NCBI RefSeq assembly: GCF_004137795.1
Contig: NZ_NWTM01000002.1
Coordinates: forward strand, 434,001-498,000
Direction: 5' to 3'
Origin: Pectobacterium zantedeschiae
GTDB taxonomy: Bacteria; Pseudomonadota; Gammaproteobacteria; Enterobacterales; Enterobacteriaceae
DNA length: 64,000 nt
Shown here: in pieces, positions 26,007 to 35,468 of the stretch
Numbering within the stretch: position 1 is the stretch's first letter
Layout: every line of letters starts with the position of its first letter
Position numbers and translations under genes: made by a program
Notes under the pieces: generated by a model
Seen by the model: only the letters and a program-made list of their open reading frames with translations
Database searches by the model: none
Told to the model about the DNA's origin: nothing

Positions 26007-26047
26007 TGAACAATAGAGCGAAATAATGAACACGAATCGATTGTTCG
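26007..26047. promoter_or_regulatory. Inverted repeat in the EamA/XRE divergent region
   Basis: TGAACAAT (26007-26014) and ATTGTTCG (26040-26047) face each other across 25 bp, near further GAAC/GTTC motifs (GTCGAACGG at 26052; TGAACAAT again at 26073). This pattern suggests an operator for the adjacent XRE-cupin regulator. Confidence 0.5.
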
Positions 26048-26069
26048 TCAAGTCGAACGGTTGGTCGTT

Positions 26070-26675
26070 ATGGTGAACAATATGACGATAAACAATCAGG
26101 AAAATAGCGCACAAGAGGGTATACAGGTCGCTACGCCTATCGCACGGCTGGCTGTTTCTATCCGGCGCGAGCGTGAGCGGTTAAACCTGTCAGTGACCGA
26201 GCTGGCGAAGCGTGCGGGGTTGGCTAAATCAACGCTCTCACAGTTGGAAAGTGGGATCGGTAACCCGAGTTTGGAAACGCTCTGGGCGCTGGCGATGGCA
26301 CTGGATGTGCAGGTGAGCCAGCTGATTGGGCAGCCTCGCCAGCATGTGCAGGTGATTCGGGCTAATGAGGGGGCGGCTACCTATTCAGAACAGGCAAACT
26401 ATGCCGCGACGCTGCTGGCTGCCTGTCCGGCGGGCGTGCAGCGTGATATCTATCGGCTTAAGGTGCAGCCGGGGGAAGTCCGACTCTCCCAGCCGCATAG
26501 CCCGGGAACGATAGAGCATGTGATCCTGAGCCACGGTCGCGCCAGAATCGGGCCTGTTACACAGCCCATTGAACTCAGTGCGGGGGATTACATCAGCTAT
26601 TCGGCGGATGTTCCGCACCTGTTTGACGCACTGGAGGTGGATACGAGCGCGGTGATGTTGATTGAACACGGCTGA
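26070..26675 (+). CDS. XRE-family regulator with cupin domain
   Basis: 201 aa from the ATG at 26070 (an in-frame TTG at 26061 is possible; the ATG at 26082 is another choice). The N-terminal HTH_XRE (about residues 25-80) reads LAKRAGLAKSTLSQLESGIGNPSLETLWALA. The C-terminal cupin domain (about 125-195) contains LSAGDYISYSADVPHLF. Regulators of this type sense small molecules and often control a divergent exporter; here that is the EamA transporter. Confidence 0.88.
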   Translation: MVNNMTINNQENSAQEGIQVATPIARLAVSIRRERERLNLSVTELAKRAGLAKSTLSQLESGIGNPSLETLWALAMALDVQVSQLIGQPRQHVQVIRANEGAATYSEQANYAATLLAACPAGVQRDIYRLKVQPGEVRLSQPHSPGTIEHVILSHGRARIGPVTQPIELSAGDYISYSADVPHLFDALEVDTSAVMLIEHG

Positions 26676-26729
26676 CGAGACCATTCCTCATACATGCAGC
26701 CTGAACGGAACGCGGTGTTACTGTAAATT

Positions 26730-27743
26730 TTATTGAGTGTAATACGGCCCTTTCTGTACCGATTCGCGCAGTTTAAGTTCGCCAGTGAAGGGTTCCAGCG
26801 GTTTGACGTCTTTGCCCGCGATAAGATCCAGCACTTGTGTAATCGCGGCAGCGGCCATTTCTTCAATTGGCATGTAGACGGTGGAAAGTGAAGGGTGTAG
26901 GTAAGTCGCACAAGGTTCATCGTCAAAGCCGAAGATGGAGACATCCTGCGGTAATTTTTTTCCCGCCTCGTAGAGCGCTTTCATCGCGCCAATCGCCATG
27001 TCATCGTTGCTGACGAACAGCGCACTAAAGCTGGCACCGTTATTCAGCAACTGGCGTGCGGCATGATAGCCACTGGCGACCATGCTGGTTCCGTGTGCTA
27101 CCCGACGCGGGTCAACCTCGATCTGGTGGTCGAGTAATGCCTGATGATAGCCTGCAAGCCGCGCGCGTGCCGTTGGTGTTTGCATCGGTGCGGTGATGCA
27201 GGCGATCTCGCGGTGGCCCTGTTCGATCAGGTAATTCACCACGTCCAATGCGGCCTGCTGTTGACGGAAGAAAATACAGCGTTCCCGCGCCTGGGGCAGG
27301 TCACGGTTCATCACCATGATTGGAATAGTCAGCGTATTGAGCAGCGTCATGATGTCCGTTTCGGACATATAGCGAGTGTAAAGGATAATCGCGTCACACT
27401 GTCTGTCAGACAGAAGTTGCACCGCGCGCAGTTCGTCTTCTGGCGTATCGTGTCCGTCGGTCACGATCAGGTGCTTACCGCTGCTTTCCGCCATCTCTGC
27501 GGCACGGCGTAGGAGACGGCCAAAATAGGGGCCGTCAAAATTGGAGATAACGAGACCAATGCTGTTTGAGGTACGACGAGCTAGCGAACGCGCCAGAAAA
27601 TTAGGGCGGTAGCCGAGTTCATCCATTGCCTGAAATACGGCATCGCGCGTTGACTGTTTGACCTGCCCTGTGCCGTTTAGCACTCTGGACACGGTCGCTT
27701 TAGACACCCCTGCGCGTTTCGCCACCTCAAGCATGGTTTTCAT
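26730..27743 (-). CDS. ascG: LacI-family regulator, AscG-like
   Basis: 337 aa. The LacI HTH (MLEVAKRAGVSKATVSRVLNG) is followed by a hinge and a sugar-binding domain with the MVASGYHAARQLL and FVSNDDMAIGAMKALYEAG motifs of AscG. In E. coli AscG represses the asc aryl-beta-glucoside operon. Here it neighbours a cellobiose-type PTS and GH1 gene, a consistent context. It lies on the same strand as the IIA gene, separated by a dispersed repeat. In E. coli galR occupies this general position (between lysA and omrA). Confidence 0.8.
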   Translation of the reverse strand: MKTMLEVAKRAGVSKATVSRVLNGTGQVKQSTRDAVFQAMDELGYRPNFLARSLARRTSNSIGLVISNFDGPYFGRLLRRAAEMAESSGKHLIVTDGHDTPEDELRAVQLLSDRQCDAIILYTRYMSETDIMTLLNTLTIPIMVMNRDLPQARERCIFFRQQQAALDVVNYLIEQGHREIACITAPMQTPTARARLAGYHQALLDHQIEVDPRRVAHGTSMVASGYHAARQLLNNGASFSALFVSNDDMAIGAMKALYEAGKKLPQDVSIFGFDDEPCATYLHPSLSTVYMPIEEMAAAAITQVLDLIAGKDVKPLEPFTGELKLRESVQKGPYYTQ

Positions 27744-27807
27744 GTCTGCACCTTATTGAGTATGATGACGGGCTGAAAACGCCTGTCCATCCCTGTTACG
27801 AACACCC

Positions 27808-27935
<128 letters not shown>

Positions 27936-28000
27936 AATATATTACCACAGGCATATTGTCGGATTTAACGGCAGATGCTCATTTCTCAACCAGGTTTTTG

Positions 28001-28345
28001 TCAGTTTTGTGATGTAACCATTTCTCGCCGTAATAAGACAATCTCTTCCGCCAAATCCCGGCATAGCATGGCGGTCATCAGATGATCCTGCGCATGTACC
28101 ATGATCAGGTTGACGGGCACCTTTCCTTCTCCTTCATCCAAACCGATTAGCCGTGTCTGCACGCGGTGAGCGGCACGAGCCGCTTCTTGTGAAGCTGCAA
28201 GCAACTCATCGGCCTGTTGCCACTCTCGCTGACGTGCGGCCTGAATGGCCATCATGGCGTTTGAGCGAGCTTCACCCGCGTTGATCAGTAATTCCATCAC
28301 GGTTTGTTCCATATCGAATGCAGGGAGGTTCTCTGTATCTTTCAT
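28001..28345 (-). CDS. PTS lactose/cellobiose-type IIA component
   Basis: 114 aa from the ATG at 28345 (AAGGAAC upstream); the frame stays open 26 codons further but without support. It is a three-helix IIA of the Lac family. The phosphorylated His is H84 in MVHAQDHLM. It takes phosphate from HPr and passes it to IIB. Unusually, the gene is divergent from the IIC-GH1-IIB unit, so expression must be coordinated through the 268-bp shared regulatory region. Confidence 0.92.
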   Translation of the reverse strand: MKDTENLPAFDMEQTVMELLINAGEARSNAMMAIQAARQREWQQADELLAASQEAARAAHRVQTRLIGLDEGEGKVPVNLIMVHAQDHLMTAMLCRDLAEEIVLLRREMVTSQN

Positions 28346-28411
28346 CGTACGTTCCTTATCGCGGTCAGGAAAACAGCCTACGTTGGCTGAGAGTTTATAT
28401 AACCAAGAATT

Positions 28412-28423
28412 ATGGTATGCCAA
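28412..28423. promoter_or_regulatory. FadR/UxuR-type operator candidate 1
   Basis: ATGGTATGCCAA. With its flank it is the inverted counterpart of operator 3 (TGATTTTTGGYATRCC in both). It matches the TTGGTATACCAA pattern known for UxuR/ExuR-type GntR regulators. It lies in the IIA promoter side of the divergent region. Confidence 0.6.
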
Positions 28424-28439
28424 AAATCACATTTTCATC

Positions 28440-28457
28440 ATATTGGAATTCCAATAT
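28440..28457. promoter_or_regulatory. FadR/UxuR-type operator candidate 2, perfect palindrome
   Basis: ATATTGGAATTCCAATAT, a perfect 18-bp palindrome whose core TTGGAATTCCAA resembles the UxuR-type motif. Its centre is 31 bp from operator 1 and 64 bp from operator 3, near whole numbers of helical turns. Confidence 0.6.
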
Positions 28458-28506
28458 TGACTTGTGAGAATCCTGTCACAGAAAAATAATTCATTATGGT
28501 TGATTT

Positions 28507-28518
28507 TTGGTATGCCAA
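28507..28518. promoter_or_regulatory. FadR/UxuR-type operator candidate 3
   Basis: TTGGTATGCCAA, differing from the UxuR-type TTGGTATACCAA at one base. It lies about 96 bp upstream of the IIC start, in the likely promoter region of the IIC-GH1-IIB operon. Confidence 0.65.
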
Positions 28519-28613
28519 ACGCGAAAGCGCGGTACCTGCATTTACCCTGCGCGTAACGGCCATCCCGCGTGTTACACGCGATATAACAATATGATGATCA
28601 AAGAGGTGGTGTT

Positions 28614-29951
28614 ATGTCATTTAAGGACCAACTGATTGATTCATTGGGATCTTTTGCCAATAAATTTAACAGTCTGCGTTACATTATGGCGATTAAGGCA
28701 TCCTTTATTACGCTGATGCCGGTCATTATCGTCGGGGCGTTTTCCGTTCTGATCTCTAACATGGTGATGGACCCTAAAAATGGTCTGGCCAGTTTTTCCA
28801 TGTTTTCTTTTCTGGCTGAACTTAAACCGATTATGAGCGGTATTAACTATGCCACGCTCAGCTTTCTGACTATCGGTGCCGTCTTCCTGATTGGTATTGA
28901 GCTTGGGAAGATTAACGGTTCGCGTGGGCTGTTTCCCGGCCTGTTAGCGGTGATTTGCTTCATTGCCGTTACGCCAACCACGATCGAAATGGCCGTCAAC
29001 GGGCAGATGATGGTGGTGAAAGATGTGCTGGCGAAACAGTTCTCCGATACGAAGAGCCTGTTTCTGGGGATGTTTATCGCCATCCTGTCTGTCGAGATGT
29101 ATACCAAGCTGCAAAATGTCGATCGGCTACAGATTAAAATGCCGGACAGTGTGCCGTCCAACGTCGCGGCCTCTTTTTCCGCGCTGTTTCCTTCCATTAT
29201 CACGGTTGTCGCTATCGCCACCTTTGGGTTTGTGTTTCACCGCGTGACGGGCATGTATCTGTATGACGCCGTTTATAAAGTTGTACAGCAACCGCTGGAA
29301 TCCGTGGTGCAGAGCTTGCCCGGTTTACTGGTGCTGATGTTTGTCGCTCAGTTGTTCTGGGTGATCGGCATTCACGGCAACCAGATGATTAAGCCGATTC
29401 GTGAACCGCTGCTGTTGGGGGCGATTGCCGTCAACATGACCGCGTTCGAGCAGGGGCATGAGATACCGAACATTATCACCATGCCGTTCTGGGATGTGTA
29501 CATGAGCATCGGTGGTTCCGGCCTGACCATTGGCCTGCTGCTGGCGGTGATGATTGCGTCTAAACGTAAAGAGATGAAAGAGATTGCCAAAATTTCTTTC
29601 GGCCCCAGCGTGTTCAATATTAATGAGCCGGTGATTTTTGGTATGCCGATTATGCTCAACCCGATTCTGGCTATTCCCTTCATTATCACACCGTTAGTGA
29701 CCGGGACGATTGGTTATTTCGCCACCAGTATGGGTTTTGCCGGTAAAGCGGTGGTGATGGTGCCGTGGACGACGCCGCCAATCATTAACGCCTGGCTGTC
29801 GACGGCGGGCTCAATGGGGGCGGTTGCAACGCAGATTGTGTGCATCATCGTTGCGATGCTGATTTATCTGCCGTTTGTCAAAGTCGCATCTCGCCGCGCC
29901 GAGTTAGCACAGCTGGAAGCGGAAAAGCAGGTCGCAGCGGAAAAAGCCTGA
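28614..29951 (+). CDS. PTS cellobiose-type IIC permease
   Basis: 445 aa inner-membrane sugar channel of the Lac/CelB family with about ten hydrophobic segments. Family motifs are IGIHGNQMIKPIREPLL and FNINEPVIFGMPIMLNP (the conserved NEP-type substrate loop). It imports and phosphorylates a beta-glucoside together with IIB and IIA. It is the first gene of an operon followed by GH1 (24 bp) and IIB (29 bp). The gene begins with an ATG preceded by AAAGAGGTGG. Confidence 0.92.
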   Translation: MSFKDQLIDSLGSFANKFNSLRYIMAIKASFITLMPVIIVGAFSVLISNMVMDPKNGLASFSMFSFLAELKPIMSGINYATLSFLTIGAVFLIGIELGKINGSRGLFPGLLAVICFIAVTPTTIEMAVNGQMMVVKDVLAKQFSDTKSLFLGMFIAILSVEMYTKLQNVDRLQIKMPDSVPSNVAASFSALFPSIITVVAIATFGFVFHRVTGMYLYDAVYKVVQQPLESVVQSLPGLLVLMFVAQLFWVIGIHGNQMIKPIREPLLLGAIAVNMTAFEQGHEIPNIITMPFWDVYMSIGGSGLTIGLLLAVMIASKRKEMKEIAKISFGPSVFNINEPVIFGMPIMLNPILAIPFIITPLVTGTIGYFATSMGFAGKAVVMVPWTTPPIINAWLSTAGSMGAVATQIVCIIVAMLIYLPFVKVASRRAELAQLEAEKQVAAEKA

Positions 29952-29975
29952 AACGGGCAAGAGGAGAGGTAACGC

Positions 29976-31412
29976 ATGAGTAAGGTTTCATTGACTATAC
30001 CACCTGATTTTATTCTGGGCGCTGCGGCATCGGCATGGCAAACAGAAGGGTGGAGCGGCAAGAAGACAGGGCAGGATTCTTACCTGGATCTCTGGTACAA
30101 GCAGGATCGTCAGGTCTGGCATAACGGGTATGGCCCGGCGAAAGCGACGGACTTCTTTAACCGCTACCGGGAAGATGTGGCGCTGATGAAACTGGCGGGG
30201 TTGACACACTATCGTACGTCGATCAACTGGTCACGTTTTATGCTGGACTATGAGAAAGGTATCGTCGATGAGGAGTACGCAGCCTACATCGATAATCTGC
30301 TGGATGAAATGCACCGGCAGGGGATCGAACCGATGATCTGCCTCGAACATTACGAACTGCCCGCCTGTCTGCTGGAGAAGTATCAGGGCTGGTCATCAAA
30401 ACAGGTGGTGGAATGGTTTGTGCTGTACGCCGATGCCGTTTTTGCCCGCTATGCCGGGAAAGTGAAGCGCTGGTTTACTTTCAATGAGCCAATTGTGGTT
30501 CAGACGCGCGTTTATCTGGACGCGCTACGCTACCCTTATGAGCAGAACACGCACACCTGGATGCAGTGGAATCACCATAAGAACCTGGCGACGGCAAAAG
30601 TGGTGCAGCGGTTTCGGCAAAAAGGATATGACCAGGACGGCGGTTCGATCGGCGTGATCCTCAACCCGGAAGTCACGTATCCGCGATCCCGTGCGGCGCA
30701 CGATGTGAAAGCGGCACACCTTTACGATCTGTTCTATAACCGGGTTTTTCTCGATCCGGCGCTGAAAGGGGAATACCCGGCGGAGCTGGTAGCGCTACTG
30801 GCACAGCATCAGGTGAAGTGGGATTACACGGAAGAAGAGCTGGTGATCATTCGCGATAACACGGTTGATGAGGTGGGAATCAATCTGTATTACCCGCACC
30901 GGGTAAAAGCACCTAGCCGTGAATGGAATAAGGAAACGCCATTCCATCCAGCCTATTACTACGAGCATTTTGAGCTGCCGGGGCGTCGTATGAACACCTC
31001 GCGCGGCTGGGAGATCAATCCCAAAATTATTTACGACATGGCAAAACGCATAGAGCGTGAATACGACAATGCGCCGTGGTTTGTGGCAGAAAACGGCATC
31101 GGTATCGAGAATGAGGCGCGCTTTAAAGATGATGCAGGCGTGATTCAGGACGATTACCGCATTGCGTTCATTGCCGAGCATCTTTACTGGACGCTGAAGG
31201 CGAAGGAAGAGGGGGCAAATTGCCGAGGCTACATGCTGTGGGCGTTTACCGATAATGTCTCGCCGATGAATGCGTTTAAGAACCGCTACGGGTTGATCGA
31301 AATCGATCTGGAACAGGATCGGCAGCGGCGGCCGAAAAAATCCGCCGCCTGGTTTCGTCAGTTACATGACACGCGTCGGCTTGAATTGACGCTGGATGAT
31401 GAAGATAAATAG
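29976..31412 (+). CDS. Glycoside hydrolase family 1, 6-phospho-beta-glucosidase
   Basis: 478 aa. It hydrolyses the 6-phospho-beta-glucoside delivered by the PTS. The general acid/base is E171 (TFNEP) and the nucleophile E372 (AENG), both intact. The PTS context supports phosphorylated substrates. It lies between IIC and IIB. Likely substrates are plant beta-glucosides such as arbutin, salicin or cellobiose; which one is not clear from sequence. Confidence 0.93.
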   Translation: MSKVSLTIPPDFILGAAASAWQTEGWSGKKTGQDSYLDLWYKQDRQVWHNGYGPAKATDFFNRYREDVALMKLAGLTHYRTSINWSRFMLDYEKGIVDEEYAAYIDNLLDEMHRQGIEPMICLEHYELPACLLEKYQGWSSKQVVEWFVLYADAVFARYAGKVKRWFTFNEPIVVQTRVYLDALRYPYEQNTHTWMQWNHHKNLATAKVVQRFRQKGYDQDGGSIGVILNPEVTYPRSRAAHDVKAAHLYDLFYNRVFLDPALKGEYPAELVALLAQHQVKWDYTEEELVIIRDNTVDEVGINLYYPHRVKAPSREWNKETPFHPAYYYEHFELPGRRMNTSRGWEINPKIIYDMAKRIEREYDNAPWFVAENGIGIENEARFKDDAGVIQDDYRIAFIAEHLYWTLKAKEEGANCRGYMLWAFTDNVSPMNAFKNRYGLIEIDLEQDRQRRPKKSAAWFRQLHDTRRLELTLDDEDK

Positions 31413-31441
31413 GCGCAGATAACCAAAATGAGGAACGGAAT

Positions 31442-31759
31442 ATGAAAAGAATCGTACTGGCCTGCTCCGCAGGTATGTCGACCTCACTGGTGGTCACCAA
31501 GATGGAGAAGGAAGCGGAAGCGCGGGGAATGGCGTTTAAGATCTACGCGATCCCGGAACAAAATCTGCGGGATGAATTGCAGGAGTTCGGTAGCGACATT
31601 ATTGCTGTTCTGCTGGGGCCGCAGGTGCGCTTCAAGCTTAACGAAAATAAAAAGCTGACGGACAGCTATCAGATTCCTATCGCGGTGATCGACCCTGTCG
31701 CCTACGGCACATTAAATGGCGCAAAAGTACTGGATCAGGCGCTGAGTTTGGTAGACTAG
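31442..31759 (+). CDS. PTS lactose/cellobiose-type IIB component
   Basis: 105 aa cytosolic IIB of the Lac family. The phospho-accepting residue is C8 in MKRIVLACSAGMSTS. It completes the PTS with the IIC gene upstream and the divergent IIA gene. ATG follows GAGGAACG. Confidence 0.93.
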   Translation: MKRIVLACSAGMSTSLVVTKMEKEAEARGMAFKIYAIPEQNLRDELQEFGSDIIAVLLGPQVRFKLNENKKLTDSYQIPIAVIDPVAYGTLNGAKVLDQALSLVD

Positions 31760-31798
31760 CGCACCGCCGCGACGTCAGTACGCGGCTGGATACATTCG

Positions 31799-31824
31799 GT
31801 GTGGGCCTGACGTCTGGCCCACAC
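31799..31824. terminator. Hairpin between IIB and the GntR gene
   Basis: Perfect 9-bp stem GTGTGGGCC / GGCCCACAC with an 8-nt loop, but no U tract follows. It could be a processing or attenuation structure that lowers regulator expression relative to the PTS genes. Confidence 0.45.
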
Positions 31825-31854
31825 TCAGGGCGACAGTGTATGTAGGGTGAAAGC

Positions 31855-32622
31855 GTGGCGAAGGATGTGGTTCTGCAAGAGAAGAAGCAATATCAGGAAA
31901 TCGGCTGTGATTTGCGCCAGAAGATTCAGTCAGGGGATTACCCCGTCGGATCGCGCCTTCCTCCTGAACGAAATATTGCGGAAACCTATGGCGTTAGCCG
32001 GACGATAGTGCGCGAAGCGCTGCTGATGCTTGAGCTGGAAGGCTCGGTCGATATTCGTCAGGGATCCGGGGTCTATGTCCTACGTATTCCCGATGAAGAT
32101 GACGCAGCAGACAGCGCTAAGAATCATATTGGCGCGTTTGAAATGCTACAGGCGCGCCAACTGCTGGAAAGTAATATCGCGGCGTTTGCGGCACGTATGG
32201 CGACGCGGGCGGATATTGAAAACCTGCGTAAAACACTGGAACAGGAACAGGCTGCGATTGCCGGAAAAGATTACCGCGGTGATTTCGACCGCCTGTTTCA
32301 CCTGCAAATTGCTGGCGCGACGCAAAACCAGATGCTGCTGGAAACGGTTAGCAATATTTGGGCATGCCGTGACGATAACGCGCTTTGGCAGCAACTCTAT
32401 ACCCACGTTGGTACGCAGGGCTATCGCCTGAAGTGGCTGGCGGATCATCAGGCTATTCTGGCGGCGCTGCGGCGTCGCGATGTGTCTGGCTCTTATCAGG
32501 CGATGTGGCAGCACCTTGAAAATGTCAAAAATACGCTGATGGAAATATCCGATGCCGATGCGCCGGAGTTCGATGGCTACTTATTTGATTCTGTTCCAAT
32601 TTTTCAAGGGAAACTGGTGTAG
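31855..32622 (+). CDS. GntR-family regulator, FadR/UxuR subfamily
   Basis: 255 aa from a GTG start. The winged HTH (about residues 10-78) contains SRLPPERNIAETYGVSRTIVREALLMLELEG, close to ExuR/UxuR. The all-helical FCD ligand domain follows (about 90-235) with a metal-site Asp/His arrangement (GDFDRLFHLQIAGATQN, LADHQAILAAL). It lies 95 bp after IIB on the same strand. It probably controls the PTS operons through the TTGGTATGCCAA sites at 28412-28518. The locus then has two regulators, this and the AscG-like protein. Confidence 0.88.
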   Translation: MAKDVVLQEKKQYQEIGCDLRQKIQSGDYPVGSRLPPERNIAETYGVSRTIVREALLMLELEGSVDIRQGSGVYVLRIPDEDDAADSAKNHIGAFEMLQARQLLESNIAAFAARMATRADIENLRKTLEQEQAAIAGKDYRGDFDRLFHLQIAGATQNQMLLETVSNIWACRDDNALWQQLYTHVGTQGYRLKWLADHQAILAALRRRDVSGSYQAMWQHLENVKNTLMEISDADAPEFDGYLFDSVPIFQGKLV

Positions 32623-32624
32623 TC

Positions 32625-33092
32625 ATGGCAGCCATGTCGAGGGTAAATATTGTTTACCTGGCGGATTATCCTCAGCATCAGGAACAGGTGATCGACTGGA
32701 TATGGCAGGCATTCGGTAGCCAGAACAGTCGTGAATTCTTTGCCAGCGTGGTGTGCAATAGCCTGAACCCTGCGGCGCTACCGCTGACGTTTATCGCGTT
32801 GGATGGTGAGCGGTTAGTCGGGACGGTAGGGTTATGGCGCTGCGATTTAATTAGCCGACAGGATCTGACACCCTGGCTGGCGTCGCTGTATGTGGAAGAA
32901 AGCTATCGTGATAAAGGTCTGGGCGCGGCGCTGCAACAGCACGTACTGGACTTCTGCCGCCGCGCAGGCTTTGACGATCTCTACCTGTACGCCACGTTTA
33001 GCGGCTATTACGAAAAACACGGCTGGCGTTACATCGGTGATGGGTTGGACTACCCGGATAAAGCCGTGCGGCTGTATCATCAGCCGCTGTAG
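32625..33092 (+). CDS. GNAT-family N-acetyltransferase
   Basis: 155 aa starting 2 bp after the GntR stop, so probably co-transcribed. The acetyl-CoA-binding motif A is seen in ASLYVEESYRDKGLGAALQQHVL, and a C-terminal FSGYYEKHGWRYIGDG. The substrate is unknown. A later ATG at 32634 is an alternative start. Confidence 0.85.
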   Translation: MAAMSRVNIVYLADYPQHQEQVIDWIWQAFGSQNSREFFASVVCNSLNPAALPLTFIALDGERLVGTVGLWRCDLISRQDLTPWLASLYVEESYRDKGLGAALQQHVLDFCRRAGFDDLYLYATFSGYYEKHGWRYIGDGLDYPDKAVRLYHQPL

Positions 33093-33458
33093 GCTGTCCC
33101 TTCGTCTTGGTCATGTTTCTATGCAAATTCAGAGGCAGTTTCGTGCGCAGTAATACCGTTATTTTCATGCTAGCTCGTAGTACGCGCCCGACACGGGACG
33201 GCTCAAGCGCCGCTCGCCCCGTGACCCCAGGCTTACGGCTAAATTATGCCGCTACGCGGTTCCATCGGTACTCTTGACCGCTAACCGAGCCGCCAGTGAC
33301 GCGTTCCCGACGCGGCACTGGCTTTCGCGGCGTCCATGCCGCTCACTCGGCGGCCAAGCCCACCGATGCATAATTTTTACGCCAGATAACGGCAAAACCC
33401 ATCAGTAAGTCGTAGCGCTTCCAGCACTGTGCAGAGGAGAGCTGAAGGGAATATGGCA
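33093..33458. other. Structured GC-rich intergenic region
   Basis: 366 bp between the GNAT gene and the convergent chemoreceptor gene. It holds nested inverted repeats: outer arms AAATTATGC (33241) / GCATAATTT (33368) and an inner hairpin GCCAGTG-ACGCG ... CGCG-GCACTGGC (33292-33322), plus GCCG-CTCACT-CGGC near 33350. No convincing coding frame. It could be a repeat element of another family or a structured transcript end. Confidence 0.55.
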
Positions 33459-35114
33459 TCAGAACGATGTCCAGTCTCCTTCTCCGGCGGAGATACCGCT
33501 CTTACCCGGCGCGGCCAGCGCAGGTTGCAGGGCTAACGAGGGGGCTGCCGCTGGCGTACGGGCGATCTGATGGCTGGTGCCCAAGCGGAACTGGCTGACC
33601 GTCTCGGCCAACTGTGCAGCCTGTTGTTGTAGAGACTGCGTGGCGGCCGACGCTTCATTCACCAGTGAGGCATTCTGCTGGGTGGTCACTTCCATTTGGT
33701 TCACCGCAACGTTCACCTGCTCAATGCCCATCGTCTGTTCATTGCTGGCGGAACTGATCTCTCCGACCAGGTCGCTGACCTTGCGCACACCGTTGACGAT
33801 ATCTTGTATCGACACACCCGCTTGCACCACCAATCGGTTGCCCGCTTCCACCGTTTGAACGGAGCGATCAATTAGCTCTTTGATCTCTTTGGCCGCAGAG
33901 GCGCTGCGCTGTGCCAGACTGCGCACTTCGCTGGCGACTACGGCGAAACCGCGACCTTGCTCACCTGCTCGTGCGGCTTCTACGGCGGCATTCAGTGCCA
34001 GAATGTTGGTCTGGAATGCGATGCTGTCGATGACGCCGATAATATCCACGATCTTCTTCGATGAAGAGTCGATCGCGCCCATCGTTTCCACGACTTCTGT
34101 CACTAACTGCCCACCCGACTGCGCTTGCTGCGTGGTTGATTGCGCCAGTTGGTTGGCCTGACGGGCGTTATCGGCATTCTGCCTGACCGTCGAGCTTAAT
34201 TGCTCAATGGAGGCTGCCGTTTCCTGTAGCGCACTAGCCTGTTCTTCTGTGCGGCTGGACAGATCGATATTGCCCGCAGCAAGCTGTGAGGAAGCACCCG
34301 CGATGGATTCAGACCCTTGGCGAACTTCGCCAACGATAGAGCGCAGGTGCACAGTCATATCTTGCAGGGCGTGCAGTAATTGAGCCGCTTCGTCGCGTCC
34401 TTCCGGTTGTACGTTATGCGTCAGATCGCCTGCCGCGACAGCCTGTGTCGCACGGACGGCACGCGCCAGCGGCTGCACGATACTGCGGGTGAGCACCCAA
34501 GCGATCAGGACGCCGATAATCGCGCTCAGTACGCCCGTGATGGCAAGGATGAGATCGCCACGGCTTGCGCCAGCGTTAATGTCTTGTCCCATTTTGTCGA
34601 TGCTGGCACGCTGGTGGTTGCGCAGGGCTTCCACGCTCTCCAGATAGCCATTGGAAGCCGGAACAAACTCATTGTCGAAGAGCGTTCTGGCGCGATCGAA
34701 ATTGCCCGCCGCTTTTTCCGTGATAATTGCATCGCGTTTTTTGATGTAGGACTGACGGTATTCGCCAACTTTGTCGAATAAGGCTTTTTCTTCTGGCGTA
34801 GAGATCAGGCTGGCAAACTCTTCTTGTCGTTTACCGCTTTCTTTACTGGCGCGGGTATTTTCTGCGGCAAATAGCTCAACCAGTGAATCGTCATTGCTGC
34901 GTGCTACCGCCATACTGCGTTGGACTCCGGCGACGAGCGTGGCATGCCAGTCCGATGCCAGCCGTTCTTTGCGCAATGGTTCTTGCATCATCTGTTGTGT
35001 ACTGCTGGACACCTGGTTTAGTTGGTAAATACCGCTGGTCAGCATAGCCAGCGAAAGCGCAATAAGTAGGCCAAAGCCGCCGGCCAGTCGGGTACCTATT
35101 TTGTAGTTCTTCAT
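33459..35114 (-). CDS. Methyl-accepting chemotaxis protein 1 (with CheR-tether-like tail)
   Basis: 551 aa. TM1 at about residues 10-32, a periplasmic four-helix ligand domain, TM2 at about 188-210, HAMP (about 212-265), then the cytoplasmic signalling coiled coil with the invariant hairpin tip [20 protein letters not shown]. It ends in the pentapeptide DWTSF, which resembles the NWETF/NWESF tether bound by CheR and CheB in Tar and Tsr. The ligand is unknown. It is convergent with the GNAT gene and has a long upstream region. Confidence 0.93.
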   Translation of the reverse strand: MKNYKIGTRLAGGFGLLIALSLAMLTSGIYQLNQVSSSTQQMMQEPLRKERLASDWHATLVAGVQRSMAVARSNDDSLVELFAAENTRASKESGKRQEEFASLISTPEEKALFDKVGEYRQSYIKKRDAIITEKAAGNFDRARTLFDNEFVPASNGYLESVEALRNHQRASIDKMGQDINAGASRGDLILAITGVLSAIIGVLIAWVLTRSIVQPLARAVRATQAVAAGDLTHNVQPEGRDEAAQLLHALQDMTVHLRSIVGEVRQGSESIAGASSQLAAGNIDLSSRTEEQASALQETAASIEQLSSTVRQNADNARQANQLAQSTTQQAQSGGQLVTEVVETMGAIDSSSKKIVDIIGVIDSIAFQTNILALNAAVEAARAGEQGRGFAVVASEVRSLAQRSASAAKEIKELIDRSVQTVEAGNRLVVQAGVSIQDIVNGVRKVSDLVGEISSASNEQTMGIEQVNVAVNQMEVTTQQNASLVNEASAATQSLQQQAAQLAETVSQFRLGTSHQIARTPAAAPSLALQPALAAPGKSGISAGEGDWTSF

Positions 35115-35468
35115 TATTTGTTACACACACCTGGTTAAATTCAGCGTCTGCCCCATGCAGACTCCGCGATCCTACGCCTCACTTTCTGATTGATTCTGTT
35201 GAAAAAGTGGACTAATGCCCCTGTGTTTGAATGGTCATTTACCCATAAAAAATCAGGAAATGTGATCGGATGGGAAAATGGCGAAAAAGAGAGATCGGAG
35301 AGAAAAGGAACCTTTAGGGGAAAATAGCGGTATTTATCTGGTGAAAAGGCGCCGAAAAGGCGGTTGTCTTACATGATTCGCTAGAATTTTACAGTTGGTT
35401 GCACTTATAGAATAACTCTTTCGATTCATCGCTGGTGAAGATAAGTGGCGATCCTTAGAGTATCAAGT
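35115..35468. other. Intergenic region upstream of chemoreceptor 1 and omrA
   Basis: 354 bp with the promoter region of the chemoreceptor (minus) and of omrA (plus). A purine-rich stretch (35278-35330) and no coding frame are seen. TAGAGTAT (35456-35463) is a plausible -10 element for omrA. No perfect sigma-28 promoter was found for the chemoreceptor. Confidence 0.5.

Noticed and set aside
28472-28495. CRP site near TTGTGAGAATCCTGTCACA
   Set aside because: The half-sites TGTGA and TCACA are separated by 8 bp instead of 6, so it does not fit the consensus well. Weak CRP binding is still possible.
35115-35280. Sigma-28 promoter for chemoreceptor 1
   Set aside because: A TAAA and a GGCATTAG element occur, but the spacing is 18 instead of 15, so I do not call it.
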